From positions 1-57,884 of the forward strand of contig NZ_SMJZ01000021.1 in the NCBI RefSeq assembly GCF_004348345.1: a stretch of DNA of 57,884 nt. The letters run 5' to 3'. The translations under genes and the position numbers were made by a program. Below the pieces are notes generated by a model. It did no database searches. It was not told the origin of the DNA and was given only the letters and a program-made list of their open reading frames with translations. The DNA is from Nonomuraea longispora. Its GTDB lineage: Bacteria; Actinomycetota; Actinomycetes; Streptosporangiales; Streptosporangiaceae. This document shows, one piece after another, positions 23,242-32,307 of the stretch. How positions within the stretch are numbered: the stretch's first letter is position 1; every line of letters begins with the position of its first letter.

Positions 23242-24141
23242 ATGGATCCCGAACTCGAAGCTTTCATCCCGTTGTTCCCCCGAGCCGACCTGCGCGACCC
23301 GATCGCCGAGCGCGACAGCTTCGCCGTCCTGGCCGCGTCGGTGGCGCCTCCGGACACGACGGGCCTGGAGATCGAGGACCATGTCGTGCCCGCCGGCCCC
23401 GGCGTGCCGATCCGCGTCTACCGCCCCCGGCAGGCCGGCCAGGGCGCCATCGTGTGGATGCACGGCGGCGGCTGGGTCATGGGCGACCTCGACACCGAAC
23501 ACCCCTGGGCCGCGCGCCTGGCCGAGGTCTCCGGCACGGTGGTGATCTCGGTCGGCTATCGTCTGGCGCCCGAACACCCCTTCCCGGCCGCCCTCGACGA
23601 CTCCTACGCCGTCCTCGCCTGGGCGGCCGAGCACGCCGGGCGGCTCGGCCTCGACCCCGCCCGCATCGCCGTCGGCGGGCACAGCGCCGGCGGCGGGCTG
23701 GCCGCCGGCATGGCCCTGCGAGCCCGCGACGAGCACGGCCCGCGGATCTGCTTCCAGCTGCTCAACCAGCCCGGCCTCGACGACCGGCAGCAGACGTGGT
23801 CGGCCCGCACCTTCACCGACACCCCCTGGATGAACCGGGACAAGGTGAGCTCCGCCTGGGGCCACTACCTCGGCGGCGCCCCCGCCACCCCGTACGCGGC
23901 CCCGGCACGCGCGGAAGACCTGACCGGCCTGCCTCCCGCCTACATCGCCACGGCCGAGCTGTGCCCCAACCGCGACGAGGACATCGTGTACGCCACCCGC
24001 CTGCTCCAGGCCGGCGTCTCGGTCGAGCTCCATCAGTGGGCGGGCACCTTCCACGGCTCCCAGGCCATCCTGTCCGCCGAGGTCTCACAACGTCAGATCG
24101 CCGAGCTCGGCACCGTGCTCCACCGCGCCCTCACCGGCTGA
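23242..24141 (+). CDS. HSL-family alpha/beta hydrolase (esterase)
   Basis: ATG 23242 lies 9 bases after GAGG; an in-frame ATG at 23233 is also possible. The 299-residue protein has the oxyanion-hole motif HGGGW (74-78), the nucleophile elbow GGHSAGGG (Ser148), YRLAPEHPFPAALDD, the acid in NRDED and the catalytic His in GTFHGS. It belongs to hormone-sensitive-lipase-like esterases hydrolysing short-chain esters or lactones. It is 60 bases upstream of the ABC pair in the same direction and may be cotranscribed; a ferri-siderophore esterase role is possible but speculative. Confidence 0.88.
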   Translation: MDPELEAFIPLFPRADLRDPIAERDSFAVLAASVAPPDTTGLEIEDHVVPAGPGVPIRVYRPRQAGQGAIVWMHGGGWVMGDLDTEHPWAARLAEVSGTVVISVGYRLAPEHPFPAALDDSYAVLAWAAEHAGRLGLDPARIAVGGHSAGGGLAAGMALRARDEHGPRICFQLLNQPGLDDRQQTWSARTFTDTPWMNRDKVSSAWGHYLGGAPATPYAAPARAEDLTGLPPAYIATAELCPNRDEDIVYATRLLQAGVSVELHQWAGTFHGSQAILSAEVSQRQIAELGTVLHRALTG

Positions 24142-24201
24142 CGCCATCCGCCACCACCACCGCTCAGGAAACGCGATGAGATCCACGACCACGGGAGAGC
24201 C

Positions 24202-26034
24202 ATGACCGCGACCGACCTCGCCCCGGCCAGGGAGCAGCCCGCTCCCCCGCCGGATGCCGGAACAGGGTCGGCACCGGGCATGACAGGACTGCTGCGCCCG
24301 TACGGGTGGGCTTTCGCCGCCGTCGTCCTGCTCCAGATGGTCGGCGCCGTCGCCGGCCTGGCGCCGCTGCTCGCCGTCGTCGAGGTGGGCCGGGTCCTGC
24401 TCTCGCCGGGCCCCGCCGACCCGGGCCATGTCTGGGCCGTCGTGACGGCGGGCGCGGCCGGCCTGCTGGTCCGGCTGCTGCTCACGGCCGCGTCGTCGGG
24501 GATCGGGCACGTCCTCGACGGTGAGGTGCAGCTGACGCTCCGCAGGCGGCTGGCGGCGCGGCTGGGGCGCGTACCGATCGGGTGGTTCTCCCGGCGCGGG
24601 TCCGGAGAAGTGGCCAAGGTGGTGGGCGAGGACGTCAGCGCCGTGCACCCGTTCATCGCCCACGCCCCCGGCGAGCTCGTCTCGGCCTTCGTCGTGCCGC
24701 TGGTGTCGCTGGTCTACCTGTTCGCCGTCGACTGGCGGCTCACGCTGATCACCCTGATCCCGGTGGCCCTGGCGGTGGCGATGGTCCCCCTGATGATGGT
24801 GCCGGCCCGGCTGCGCGAGCAGGAGGAGTTCGACGCGGCGATGGGACGGATCGCGGATTCCACCGTCGAGTTCGTGCAGGGCATCGCGGTGGTCAAGGCG
24901 TTCGGCGGGGCCGAGCGCGCCCACCGCACGTTCATCCGGGCCGCGGACGACTTCGTCGACGTCTTCGTCCGGTGGGTGCGCAACATGTCGCTGATCGCCG
25001 CGGCGATGCAGCTGGCGCTGTCGCCGCCGTTCGTGCTGCTGGTCGTGCTGATCGGCGGCGCGGCGCTGATCACGTCCGGCGGCATGGCCCCCGCGGACCT
25101 GCTGCCCTTCCTGCTGCTCGGGCTGGGCCTGACCGCGCCGGTCGCGGCCCTCGGCCACGGCTTCGACGACCTCCAGGCCGCCCGGCGGGCGGTGAGCCGG
25201 ATCAAGGACGTGCTCGAGGTGCCGCCTCTGCCGGAGCCGGCCGAACCCGCCTCGCCGCGAGGGCACCGGGTCGAGCTGCGTGACGTGCGGTTCGCCTACG
25301 ACGACGGCCGCGAGGTGTTGCGCGGGATCGACCTGGTGCTGGAACCAGGGACGGTCACCGCGCTCGTCGGGCCGTCGGGGAGCGGCAAGTCCACGCTGGT
25401 CCAGCTGTTGCCGCGGTTCTTCGACCCGGTGAGCGGCTCGGTCCTGCTCGGCGGCGTCGACCTGCGCGAGCTCGGGAGCGGCGAGCTCTACCGGATGGTC
25501 TCGTTCGTCTTCCAGGACGTCCGCCTGCTGCGCGCCCCGGTCGCCGACAACATCGCCCTGGCGGTGCCGCACGCCGGGCACGACGAGGTGGTCCGCGCCG
25601 CCCGGCTGGCCGGCATTCACGACCGCATCCTGGAGCTGCCGCGAGGGTACGACACCGTGATCGGGGACGACGCGCGGCTGTCGGGCGGCGAAGCGCAGCG
25701 GGTCGCCGTCGCACGCGCGCTGCTGGCCGACACACCCGTCCTGGTGCTCGACGAGGCGACCGCGTTCGCCGACCCGCAGACCGAGCAGGCCGTACGCCGG
25801 GCGCTGGCGACGCTGGACGGCGATCGCACAGTCCTCGTCATCGCCCACCGCCTGGAGACGGTCGCCGACGCCGACACCGTCGTGATGCTGGAGAACGGGT
25901 CGATCGTCGAACGCGGCAGCCCCGCCGAACTGCTGGCGCGCAACGGAAGGTTCGCCGCGTTCTGGCGCTCCCGGCGGATCGCCGGCGCGGCCGGGACGCA
26001 CGGCGGTCCGGCGCAAGGAGATGAGCCCCGATGA
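24202..26034 (+). CDS. ABC transporter, fused permease-ATPase, subunit 1
   Basis: 610 residues: about six membrane helices in residues 30-320, then an ATPase with Walker A GPSGSGKST near 388, signature LSGGEAQR, Walker B VLVLDEATAFAD and H-loop IAHRLE. The D-loop has AFAD instead of the usual SALD. Membrane-domain features IGWFSRRGSGEVAKVVGEDV and FIAHAPGELVSAFVVPLVSL resemble IrtAB/YbtPQ-type pairs, exporter-fold transporters that can import ferri-siderophores. A drug or peptide exporter cannot be excluded. The stop overlaps the ATG of subunit 2 (ATGA). Confidence 0.88.
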   Translation: MTATDLAPAREQPAPPPDAGTGSAPGMTGLLRPYGWAFAAVVLLQMVGAVAGLAPLLAVVEVGRVLLSPGPADPGHVWAVVTAGAAGLLVRLLLTAASSGIGHVLDGEVQLTLRRRLAARLGRVPIGWFSRRGSGEVAKVVGEDVSAVHPFIAHAPGELVSAFVVPLVSLVYLFAVDWRLTLITLIPVALAVAMVPLMMVPARLREQEEFDAAMGRIADSTVEFVQGIAVVKAFGGAERAHRTFIRAADDFVDVFVRWVRNMSLIAAAMQLALSPPFVLLVVLIGGAALITSGGMAPADLLPFLLLGLGLTAPVAALGHGFDDLQAARRAVSRIKDVLEVPPLPEPAEPASPRGHRVELRDVRFAYDDGREVLRGIDLVLEPGTVTALVGPSGSGKSTLVQLLPRFFDPVSGSVLLGGVDLRELGSGELYRMVSFVFQDVRLLRAPVADNIALAVPHAGHDEVVRAARLAGIHDRILELPRGYDTVIGDDARLSGGEAQRVAVARALLADTPVLVLDEATAFADPQTEQAVRRALATLDGDRTVLVIAHRLETVADADTVVMLENGSIVERGSPAELLARNGRFAAFWRSRRIAGAAGTHGGPAQGDEPR

Positions 26035-27746
26035 TCCACATGCTGCTGCGTGTGCTGGGACACGAGTACGCCAGGACGATGCGCCGCGCCATGGCCCTCA
26101 TGACGATCACGGCGACGGCCGAGGGACTGTCGTACGCGCTGCTCGTCCCCGTGCTGCGGGCGTTGCTCGGGGGTTCGCCCGCGGACGCCTGGCCGTGGCT
26201 GGTGGCGTTCGGGGCCGCGGTCGCCGCCTACGCCGTGCTCCGCTACACCAGTGACCTGTCCGGCATGCGCGTCGGGACGACGATGTTGCGCGGCATGTAC
26301 CACCGGCTCGGCGAGCACCTGGCCCGGCTGCCCATCGGCTGGTACGACGCCGGCCGGGTCGGCGAGGTCTCCGTCATGGCCGGCCGCGGGCTGCTGGCGG
26401 CGATGAGCGTGGCGGCGCATCTGCTGGCGCCGTTCGTCTCCGCGGTGGTGACGCCCCTGACGGTCGTGGCCGTGATGCTCGTCTTCGATTGGCGTATGGG
26501 GCTGGCGGCGCTGGCGGGCGTACCCGTCGTCGCGGCGATCCAGTGGTGGACGGTCCGCTCGACGGCCGCCACGGACGCCGAGCGCCACCAGCGCGACCAC
26601 GAGGCGAGCGGGCGCGTCATCGAGTACCTCCAGGCCCAGCCGGTGCTGCGGGCCGGCGGCCGGACCACGGAACGTTTCACGCTGCTCGACGACTCGCTGC
26701 GCGGGATGCAGCGGGCGTCCCGGCGTACCGTGCTGGCCGCGCTGCCGGGTGTGGTGGGGCTGACGGTCGTGGTGCAGGCGCTCTTCACCGTGCTGCTGGT
26801 CCTCGGCGCCTACCTCGTGCTCGGCGGGAACATCGGCGCGGCGGAGGTGCTGACGATCCTGGTGCTGGCCGCCCGGTGCGCCGACCCGCTGCTGTCGTTG
26901 TCGGACATCGGCGGCAAACTGCGCGGCGCCCGGTCCGAGCTGGACCGGCTGGACCAGGTGTTGCGGACGGATCCGCTGCCGGAGCCGGCCGAGCCGATCG
27001 AGCCGGCGGGGCATGACCTGGAGCTCGCGTCCGTCACCTTCCGGCACGGCGACCGTACGGTGTTCGACGACGTGTCGTTGTCCGTGCCGCAGGGGCGGCG
27101 GCTCGCCGTCGTGGGGCCGTCGGGGGCGGGGAAGAGCACCCTGCTGCAGGTGCTCGCGCGCTTCTACGACGTGGACGCGGGCGCGGTGCGCATGGGAGGC
27201 GTGGACGTGCGCGCGATCGACACCAAGGTGCTCATGGAGCGGATCGCCATCGTCTTCCAGCACGTCTATCTCTTCGACGGGACCATCGAGGAGAACGTAC
27301 GTCTCGGCCGTCCCGGCGCGACCGAGGCGGAGGTGCGGGCGGCGGCGACGGCGGCGCGGCTCGACGAGGTGATCGAGCGGCTGCCCGGCGGATGGGAGAC
27401 GAACGTCGGCGAGGGCGGCTCGCTGCTGTCGGGCGGCGAGCGCCAGCGCGTCTCGATCGCGCGTGCGCTGCTCAAGGACGCGCCCGTCGTGCTGCTGGAC
27501 GAGGTGACCTCCGCGCTGGACCCGGTGAACGAGGCGGCCGTGCACGAGGGGATCGAGCGGCTCATGGCGGGCCGGACGGTGGTGTTGGTGGCGCACCGCA
27601 TGCGGACCGTTCAGCGCGCCGACCGGGTCGTCTTCCTCGACGGCGGCCGGATCGTGGAGGAAGGCACCCACGACGAGCTGCTGCGCCGTGGCGGACGCTA
27701 TGCCGGGTTCTGGGAGGTCTCCCATCACGAGGCCGCCCCGGGCTGA
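26031..27746 (+). CDS. ABC transporter, fused permease-ATPase, subunit 2
   Basis: 571 residues, start overlapping the previous stop by 4 bases. Membrane domain in residues ~15-300 (LSYALLVPVLRALL, LPIGWYDAGRVGEVSVMAGR, APFVSAVVTPLTVVAVMLVF), ATPase with GPSGAGKST near 362, LSGGERQR, VVLLDEVTSALD and VAHRMRT. Val replaces Ala after the catalytic Glu, a conservative change. Canonical D-loop SALD here versus AFAD in the partner suggests two unequal ATP sites, as in heterodimeric type IV transporters. The two subunits surely assemble together. The substrate is unknown; siderophore or lipopeptide transport is most likely by resemblance. Confidence 0.88.
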   Translation: MIHMLLRVLGHEYARTMRRAMALMTITATAEGLSYALLVPVLRALLGGSPADAWPWLVAFGAAVAAYAVLRYTSDLSGMRVGTTMLRGMYHRLGEHLARLPIGWYDAGRVGEVSVMAGRGLLAAMSVAAHLLAPFVSAVVTPLTVVAVMLVFDWRMGLAALAGVPVVAAIQWWTVRSTAATDAERHQRDHEASGRVIEYLQAQPVLRAGGRTTERFTLLDDSLRGMQRASRRTVLAALPGVVGLTVVVQALFTVLLVLGAYLVLGGNIGAAEVLTILVLAARCADPLLSLSDIGGKLRGARSELDRLDQVLRTDPLPEPAEPIEPAGHDLELASVTFRHGDRTVFDDVSLSVPQGRRLAVVGPSGAGKSTLLQVLARFYDVDAGAVRMGGVDVRAIDTKVLMERIAIVFQHVYLFDGTIEENVRLGRPGATEAEVRAAATAARLDEVIERLPGGWETNVGEGGSLLSGGERQRVSIARALLKDAPVVLLDEVTSALDPVNEAAVHEGIERLMAGRTVVLVAHRMRTVQRADRVVFLDGGRIVEEGTHDELLRRGGRYAGFWEVSHHEAAPG

Positions 27747-27871
27747 GCACCCGGTGGCCCTTCCCTCGGCCGGGGTTCCCGAGCACCCTCGACGGCCCGC
27801 GGCGCCCTGGGCGTTTCGCCGGCCCGGCCGGGGGAACCGGGGCAGCCCAGGACGAGGGAAGGCGGGCGGAG

Positions 27872-28762
27872 ATGGCGCGCAGGCTGGTGGCGATCGGCAA
27901 TCCGGCGGCGGGCGGCGACGACGACGAAACCCGGCAGGCGGTGCTGCGCACGCTGGAGAGCGAGGCCGACATCGTGGCCCCCGCCACGGCGACACCAGAG
28001 GATGTCGGCCGCGTCCTGGCCGGGTACGCCGACCGCGACCCCGTCGTGATGGGCGGCGACGGCACCCTGCACACCGTGCTGGAGGCGCTGCTCGCCCGCG
28101 GAGAACTCGCCGACCGGCCGGTGGGGCTGATCCCCATGGGCACCGGCAACGACCTGGCCCGCTTTCTGGGCGTCCCGCTGGACCTCGGGAAGGCCGCGCT
28201 GACGGTGCTGCACGGCACCGAACGGCCGCTGGACCTGCTGGTGGACGACGAGGGCGGGATCGTGATGAACGCCGTGCACGTCGGCGTCGGCGCGCTGGCC
28301 TCGGAGCAGGCGGCCCCGCTCAAGCCGGTGCTGCGCCGGGCCGCGTACGCCGTGGGCGCGCTCCTCGCCGGGGCACGCAGCCGGGGCTGGCAGCTGCGGG
28401 TACGCGCTGACGGCGTCGTCGTCGCGTCCGGCCGCCGGCGGGTGCTCATGGTGGGCGTCGGGAACGGCGCCACGATCGGCGGCGGCACCCCGCTGGCGCC
28501 GGACGCGTGCCCGGACGACGGGCTGGCCGACGTGATCGTCTCCTTCGCCGTCTCCCCCTGGGCACGGCTGGCGTACGGGCTGCGGTTGCGGCGCGGCGAG
28601 CACCCCGAGCGCGGTGACGTGGTCACCATGCGGGCGGGCAGGGTCGTCATCGAGGGTGAGCCCGTACCGGCCAACGCCGACGGCGAACTGCTGCCGGCCT
28701 CGCCCGTCTGGTCCTGGACCGTACGCCCCAGCGCCTGGCGGCTCATCGCACCAGACGAGTGA
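27872..28762 (+). CDS. Diacylglycerol/sphingosine-kinase-like lipid kinase
   Basis: ATG 27872 is chosen because the conserved DAGK start (RRLVAIGNPAAGG) follows immediately; the longer upstream frame runs antisense-like through the ABC gene. The 296-residue protein has GGDGTLHTVLEAL and PMGTGNDLARFLG, the ATP-binding motifs of the DAGK catalytic domain, then MNAVHVGVGA and GNGATIGGGTPLAPDACPDDG, the C-terminal beta-sandwich. Members phosphorylate lipids or make mannosyl-lipid precursors at the membrane face. It is in the same direction as the ABC pair, 125 bases downstream, and is probably separately transcribed. Confidence 0.85.
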   Translation: MARRLVAIGNPAAGGDDDETRQAVLRTLESEADIVAPATATPEDVGRVLAGYADRDPVVMGGDGTLHTVLEALLARGELADRPVGLIPMGTGNDLARFLGVPLDLGKAALTVLHGTERPLDLLVDDEGGIVMNAVHVGVGALASEQAAPLKPVLRRAAYAVGALLAGARSRGWQLRVRADGVVVASGRRRVLMVGVGNGATIGGGTPLAPDACPDDGLADVIVSFAVSPWARLAYGLRLRRGEHPERGDVVTMRAGRVVIEGEPVPANADGELLPASPVWSWTVRPSAWRLIAPDE

Positions 28763-28914
28763 CACAGGTCGAGGGTCGGCGGGCCGGGTGAGCGACCGCC
28801 GGTCGCGCCGGACCGTGACGCTTGACGCTTGTGAGATCATCGGTCGGATACGCGTGATGATCGCTCGCCGGCCGCCCCGCCTGGAGGCGGGCCGCTTCCG
28901 CCGGCGCGCGGCGG

Positions 28915-28929
28915 ATGGGAGGCTCCCAT
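28915..28929. promoter_or_regulatory. Palindrome over the ribosome-binding site of the GH43 gene
   Basis: ATGGGAG (28915-28921) and CTCCCAT (28923-28929) are perfect arms around a single G. They cover the Shine-Dalgarno GGGAGG (28917-28922) and the first two bases of the ATG. It could be an operator or sequester the start site in RNA. Confidence 0.4.
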
Positions 28930-30235
28930 GTCGTTGTCCGGTCGGCTCATTCTGGTGTTACCCCTGGTGGCGACGTTCGCGGCGGGCGGAGGCGAGGCCC
29001 GCGCGGCGGTCGCTGCCGTCGCGCCACCGGCGGTCATCGAGGCCGACTTCCCCGACCCCGACGTCATCCAGGCCGGATCCACCTTCTACGCCTACTCCAC
29101 CAGCAGCCGGGCCGGCCGCATCCAGGTGGCCGACGCGCCGTCGCCCACCGGGCCGTGGACCGTGCGCGGTGACGCCCTGCCCGGCAAGCCGAGCTGGGCG
29201 GGCGACGGCGGTTTCTGGGCGCCTGACGTGACGCGCCGCGCGGACGGCCAGTACCTCATGTACTTCACCGGCCCGAGCACCGCGACCGGGCGTATGTGCA
29301 TCGGCGCCGCGCTGTCGCCCACCCCGCTCGGCCCGTTCCGGCCCATCGGCGACTCCCCGCTCGTGTGCGACCCCGCCGAGGGCGGCGACATCGACCCGTC
29401 GAGCTTCGTCGATGCGGACGGCACGCGCTATCTGCTGTACAAGAACGACGGCAACGCCGTGGGCAAGCCCACCGTCATCTGGTTGCAGCAGGTGCAGGCC
29501 GACGGCGTCACCTTCACCGGGCCCAGGAGGGAGCTCATCCGCAACGACCGCCCGGAGGAGGCCGGCGTGATCGAGGCGCCGGTGCTGGTCAAACGCCCGT
29601 CGCAGTACGTGTTGTTCTACTCGGGCGGCTCCTACACCGGCAACTCGTACTTCACCGGTTACGCCACCGCCCCTTCGCTCACCGGCCCCTACACCAAGGC
29701 GTACCGGCCGCTCATGACGACCGGCACGTTCGACGGCGCGGTGCAGGGCCCTGGCGGCACCGACGTGCTGGGCGACCGTGTCTTCTTCCACGGCTGGGTG
29801 GGCGACGCGCGCTGGATGTACACCGCGGACCTCGGCTGGGCGAACGACTATCCCGTCGTGCGCGGCAGCCGGGTGCGGTACGAGGCCGAACGCGGCACGG
29901 TCAACCACGCGGAGGTCCGCACGGGCGCGGCCGGCGCGTCGCAGGGCGCCGTGGTGGCCAAGCTGGACCACGCCGACAGCTGGGTCGACATCAAGGTGTT
30001 CGCGCCGGTGGCGGGCGACTACACCGCGAACGTCGCGTACGCCGCCGGATACGGCGACGCCCAGCACGCCCTGACGGTGAACGGGGCGGCGCGGGCCACC
30101 GTGGACTATCCCGACCGGGGGTGGGACAACTGGACGCAGGTCAAGGCGACGGTCACCCTGGTCGCGGGCTGGAACACGCTGCGCCTGCAACACCTGACGC
30201 GGTGGGCCGAGCTGGACTACGTCGAACTCGCCTGA
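28928..30235 (+). CDS. Secreted glycoside hydrolase family 43 with C-terminal CBM
   Basis: 435 residues. A signal peptide spans ~1-27 (LILVLPLVATFAAGGGEARA). The five-bladed propeller shows GH43 catalytic carboxylates: the base Asp in ADFPDPDVI (near residue 43), the pKa-tuning Asp in GDIDPSSFVD (near 154) and the acid Glu in GVIEAPVL (near 216). Residues ~315-435 form a CBM6/35-like module (RYEAERGTVNHAEV, LRLQHLTRWAELDYVEL). The enzyme probably releases arabinose or xylose from plant hemicellulose or arabinan outside the cell. No transporter is adjacent. A palindrome overlaps its ribosome site. Confidence 0.88.
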   Translation: MSLSGRLILVLPLVATFAAGGGEARAAVAAVAPPAVIEADFPDPDVIQAGSTFYAYSTSSRAGRIQVADAPSPTGPWTVRGDALPGKPSWAGDGGFWAPDVTRRADGQYLMYFTGPSTATGRMCIGAALSPTPLGPFRPIGDSPLVCDPAEGGDIDPSSFVDADGTRYLLYKNDGNAVGKPTVIWLQQVQADGVTFTGPRRELIRNDRPEEAGVIEAPVLVKRPSQYVLFYSGGSYTGNSYFTGYATAPSLTGPYTKAYRPLMTTGTFDGAVQGPGGTDVLGDRVFFHGWVGDARWMYTADLGWANDYPVVRGSRVRYEAERGTVNHAEVRTGAAGASQGAVVAKLDHADSWVDIKVFAPVAGDYTANVAYAAGYGDAQHALTVNGAARATVDYPDRGWDNWTQVKATVTLVAGWNTLRLQHLTRWAELDYVELA

Positions 30236-30239
30236 TCGG

Positions 30240-30430
30240 GCCGGCCGCGCGGCGACGTAGGCGACGGGCACCTCGCCCCAGTGCGGGCGGGGCCGTGCGA
30301 CGACCGCGGCCTCCTGCACGGCCGGATGGTCCACCAGGGCGTTCTCCACCTCGACGGAGGCGATCCTGCACGTAGCCGTCGGGGTGGCTCACCGCCAGGT
30401 CGCCCGTACGGAACCAGCCGTCGGGGGCGG
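30240..30430 (-). pseudogene. AMP-dependent acyl-CoA synthetase, C-terminal fragment with internal deletion
   Basis: The minus strand reads DGWFRTGDLAVSHPDGYVQ, then in another frame IASVEVENALVDHPAVQEAA and RPHWGEVPVAYVAARPA. In intact enzymes these are joined by the hinge 'IKDRAKD..ISGGEN', about 15 residues, which is missing. Both the N-terminal adenylation domain and the last ~40 residues including the catalytic Lys are absent. It is a twice-deleted remnant between the GH43 gene and the next fragment. Confidence 0.75.
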
Positions 30431-30444
30431 CCTTGCCGGTGGCG

Positions 30445-30516
30445 GCGATCAAGATCAACGGCTACGCGCACGGCGCGCTCCAGGCCGCCCGCCAGGCGCT
30501 GGCCAACCTGCCCTGA
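30445..30516 (+). pseudogene. C-terminal fragment of an unidentified protein
   Basis: The frame ending with TGA at 30514-30516 encodes KINGYAHGALQAARQALANL, an amphipathic helix that looks like a genuine protein C-terminus. Upstream it fuses directly to the AMP-ligase remnant on the other strand. The parent gene is not recognisable. The rest of 30517-30713 shows no gene. Confidence 0.35.
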
Positions 30517-30713
30517 CGACGCCCGCGGCGTGCCGGCCGGGGGCGGTCCCGCGTGGGGCCACCGCGAGAGAACGTGCGCGCGGGTCAGTCTGTGGTCGCA
30601 GCCCGGGTGCGACCACCGGGGCAGGCGAGGTTCGTCAGGAATGAGGACGAGGACGGCCGCGGGCCCTTCGAGGATGGAGATCGTTCACCGCCGTCCATCG
30701 AAGGAACGCGTAC

Positions 30714-31862
30714 ATGTCCCTCCTGACCGGCCGCCGTGTGGCGGCCACCATTCTCATCGCCGCGGGACTGCTGTCCCCTCTGCCGGCGAACGCGCAGGCG
30801 AAGGAGCATGCCGGCGTGCGCCAGGCGCTCGACGCGATGGTGGCCGCGGGCGCTCCCGGCGTCCTGGCCAGGATCGACGACGGTCACGGCACCTGGATCG
30901 CCACCAGCGGGGTCGCCGACCTGGAGACCCGCGCGCCGGTGCCGCGCGAGGCGCGGTTCCGGATCGCCAGCCTGACCAAGAGCATGGTGGCCGCGGTGGT
31001 CCTGCAACTGGTGCGGGAGGGCAGGGTGAGCCTGGAGGAGAAGATCGCCACCCGGCTGCCCGGCCTGGTCGAGGGTGGCGACCGGATCACCGTGCGGCAG
31101 TTGCTCAACCACACGGGCGGCCTGGCCGACTACGCGCAAGCACCCGAGTTCGCCGACCCCGCCCGCCTGACCAAGACCTACACCCCGCGGCGGCTCGTCG
31201 CCGAGGCCGAGCGGCTGCCGCGCCCGCAGCGGGGCCGCTTCTCCTACTCCAACACCGGCTACATCCTGCTCGGCCTGCTGGTGGAGAAGGTCACGGGCCA
31301 CGACCTGGGCGCCGAGCTGGAGCGGCGGATCTTCCGCCCCGCACGGATGACGCGCACGTACCTGCCGCTGACCCGGCCGGGCATCCGCGGCCCGCATGCC
31401 ACCGGCTACTACCTGCCCAAGGGCGCCGACCCCGGCGTGCCGGGGTCGCTCAAGCCGGTCACCCGGCTGAACCCGTCGTTCGCGTGGGCGGCGTACGGTG
31501 TGGTGTCGGACGCCCGGGATGTGAACCGCTTCTACCAGGCGTTGTTCGGTGGCCGGCTGGTCACGCGCGAACTGCTTGCCCAGATGCGCACCGGGGTCGG
31601 GACGCCGCAGGCGCCGGTGTTCCCGCGGTACGGGCTCGGGCTCGAGTCGGCGGGGCTCACCTGCGGCGAGATGTGGGGCGCGACCGGGGCCATCCCGGGC
31701 TACCAGACGTTCGCCTTCGCCGACGCGACGGGAAAGCGCCGGATGACGCTCTCGGTCAACGTGCACCGCAGCGATCCGAAGGTCGCGCCGATGTTGCTGG
31801 CGGGTGTGGACGCGCTCAACCGCTACTTCTGCGGCGAGCCGTACAAGCCGCCGACGAAGTGA
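30714..31862 (+). CDS. Secreted serine hydrolase, class C beta-lactamase / DD-peptidase family
   Basis: 382 residues with a signal peptide (cleavage near ANAQA-KE, ~28). The active-site tetrad Ser86-Leu-Thr-Lys89 occurs in RIASLTKSM, and the second motif Tyr-Ser-Asn at 178-180 in FSYSNTGYILLG. The RQLLNHTGGL stretch is standard for this family (Pfam Beta-lactamase, PF00144). The usual third motif (KTG/HxG) near the C-terminus appears as GATGAIPGYQTF. D-alanyl-D-alanine carboxypeptidase or esterase activity is more likely than resistance. It directly precedes a desaturase fragment and the peptide importer operon. Confidence 0.85.
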   Translation: MSLLTGRRVAATILIAAGLLSPLPANAQAKEHAGVRQALDAMVAAGAPGVLARIDDGHGTWIATSGVADLETRAPVPREARFRIASLTKSMVAAVVLQLVREGRVSLEEKIATRLPGLVEGGDRITVRQLLNHTGGLADYAQAPEFADPARLTKTYTPRRLVAEAERLPRPQRGRFSYSNTGYILLGLLVEKVTGHDLGAELERRIFRPARMTRTYLPLTRPGIRGPHATGYYLPKGADPGVPGSLKPVTRLNPSFAWAAYGVVSDARDVNRFYQALFGGRLVTRELLAQMRTGVGTPQAPVFPRYGLGLESAGLTCGEMWGATGAIPGYQTFAFADATGKRRMTLSVNVHRSDPKVAPMLLAGVDALNRYFCGEPYKPPTK

Positions 31863-32082
31863 CGCCGAGCCCGGTGATCGCGTAGGCGCCGGCCGCGATC
31901 GCCACGTCGGCCCAGCACAGTCCCCTGCCCCAGGCCATGGGTACGGCGGCCGCCAGCGCCGCGAACGGAGCCAGCACGGATGCCCAGAGCGCGGCCGCCG
32001 CCACGACCGGCCTGCGCTCCGGCGTGGGCGCGGCGGCGGCCGCACGGCTTTGATCGGCGATGCCTGTTTCCGTTGGAGCCAT
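31863..32082 (-). pseudogene. Acyl-CoA desaturase, N-terminal fragment
   Basis: The minus-strand frame from ATG 32082 reads a polar start and then LAPFAALAAAVPMAWG and CWADVAIAAGAYAITGLGVT, the first two membrane segments of fatty-acid desaturases. In intact enzymes the next residues are the first His box (GFHR); here similarity ends exactly at the stop codon of the convergent serine hydrolase. All His boxes are lost. The deletion junction lies at about 31863-31870. Confidence 0.7.
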
Positions 32083-32260
32083 CCCAGATCCGCCTCCCGT
32101 CGAACGGCTGTAAGCGGAAGCCCACGCCTGCCCGACCAGAAACCGTCATACCGCTCATCGGTCCGGATTTGGCATTGACTAGGGTGATTCTGGGCCGGAT
32201 CGCTGCGCGTGTTTGCCACCGGTCTACCAGCCGCCGCTGAGCGGCTACTCAGGCCACCGG

Positions 32261-32290
32261 TATGATCCCACTAAACCTACTCATTTAGTG
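32261..32290 (+). promoter_or_regulatory. Promoter -10 with adjacent inverted-repeat operator
   Basis: TATGAT (32261-32266) is a good -10 box. Immediately after it, CACTAAA (32269-32275) and TTTAGTG (32284-32290) form a perfect 7-bp inverted repeat with an 8-base gap, positioned over the expected transcription start of the peptide importer operon. No -35 is clear, and the regulator is unknown. Confidence 0.55.
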
Positions 32291-32307
32291 CATATTGCTC
32301 GGGAGTG

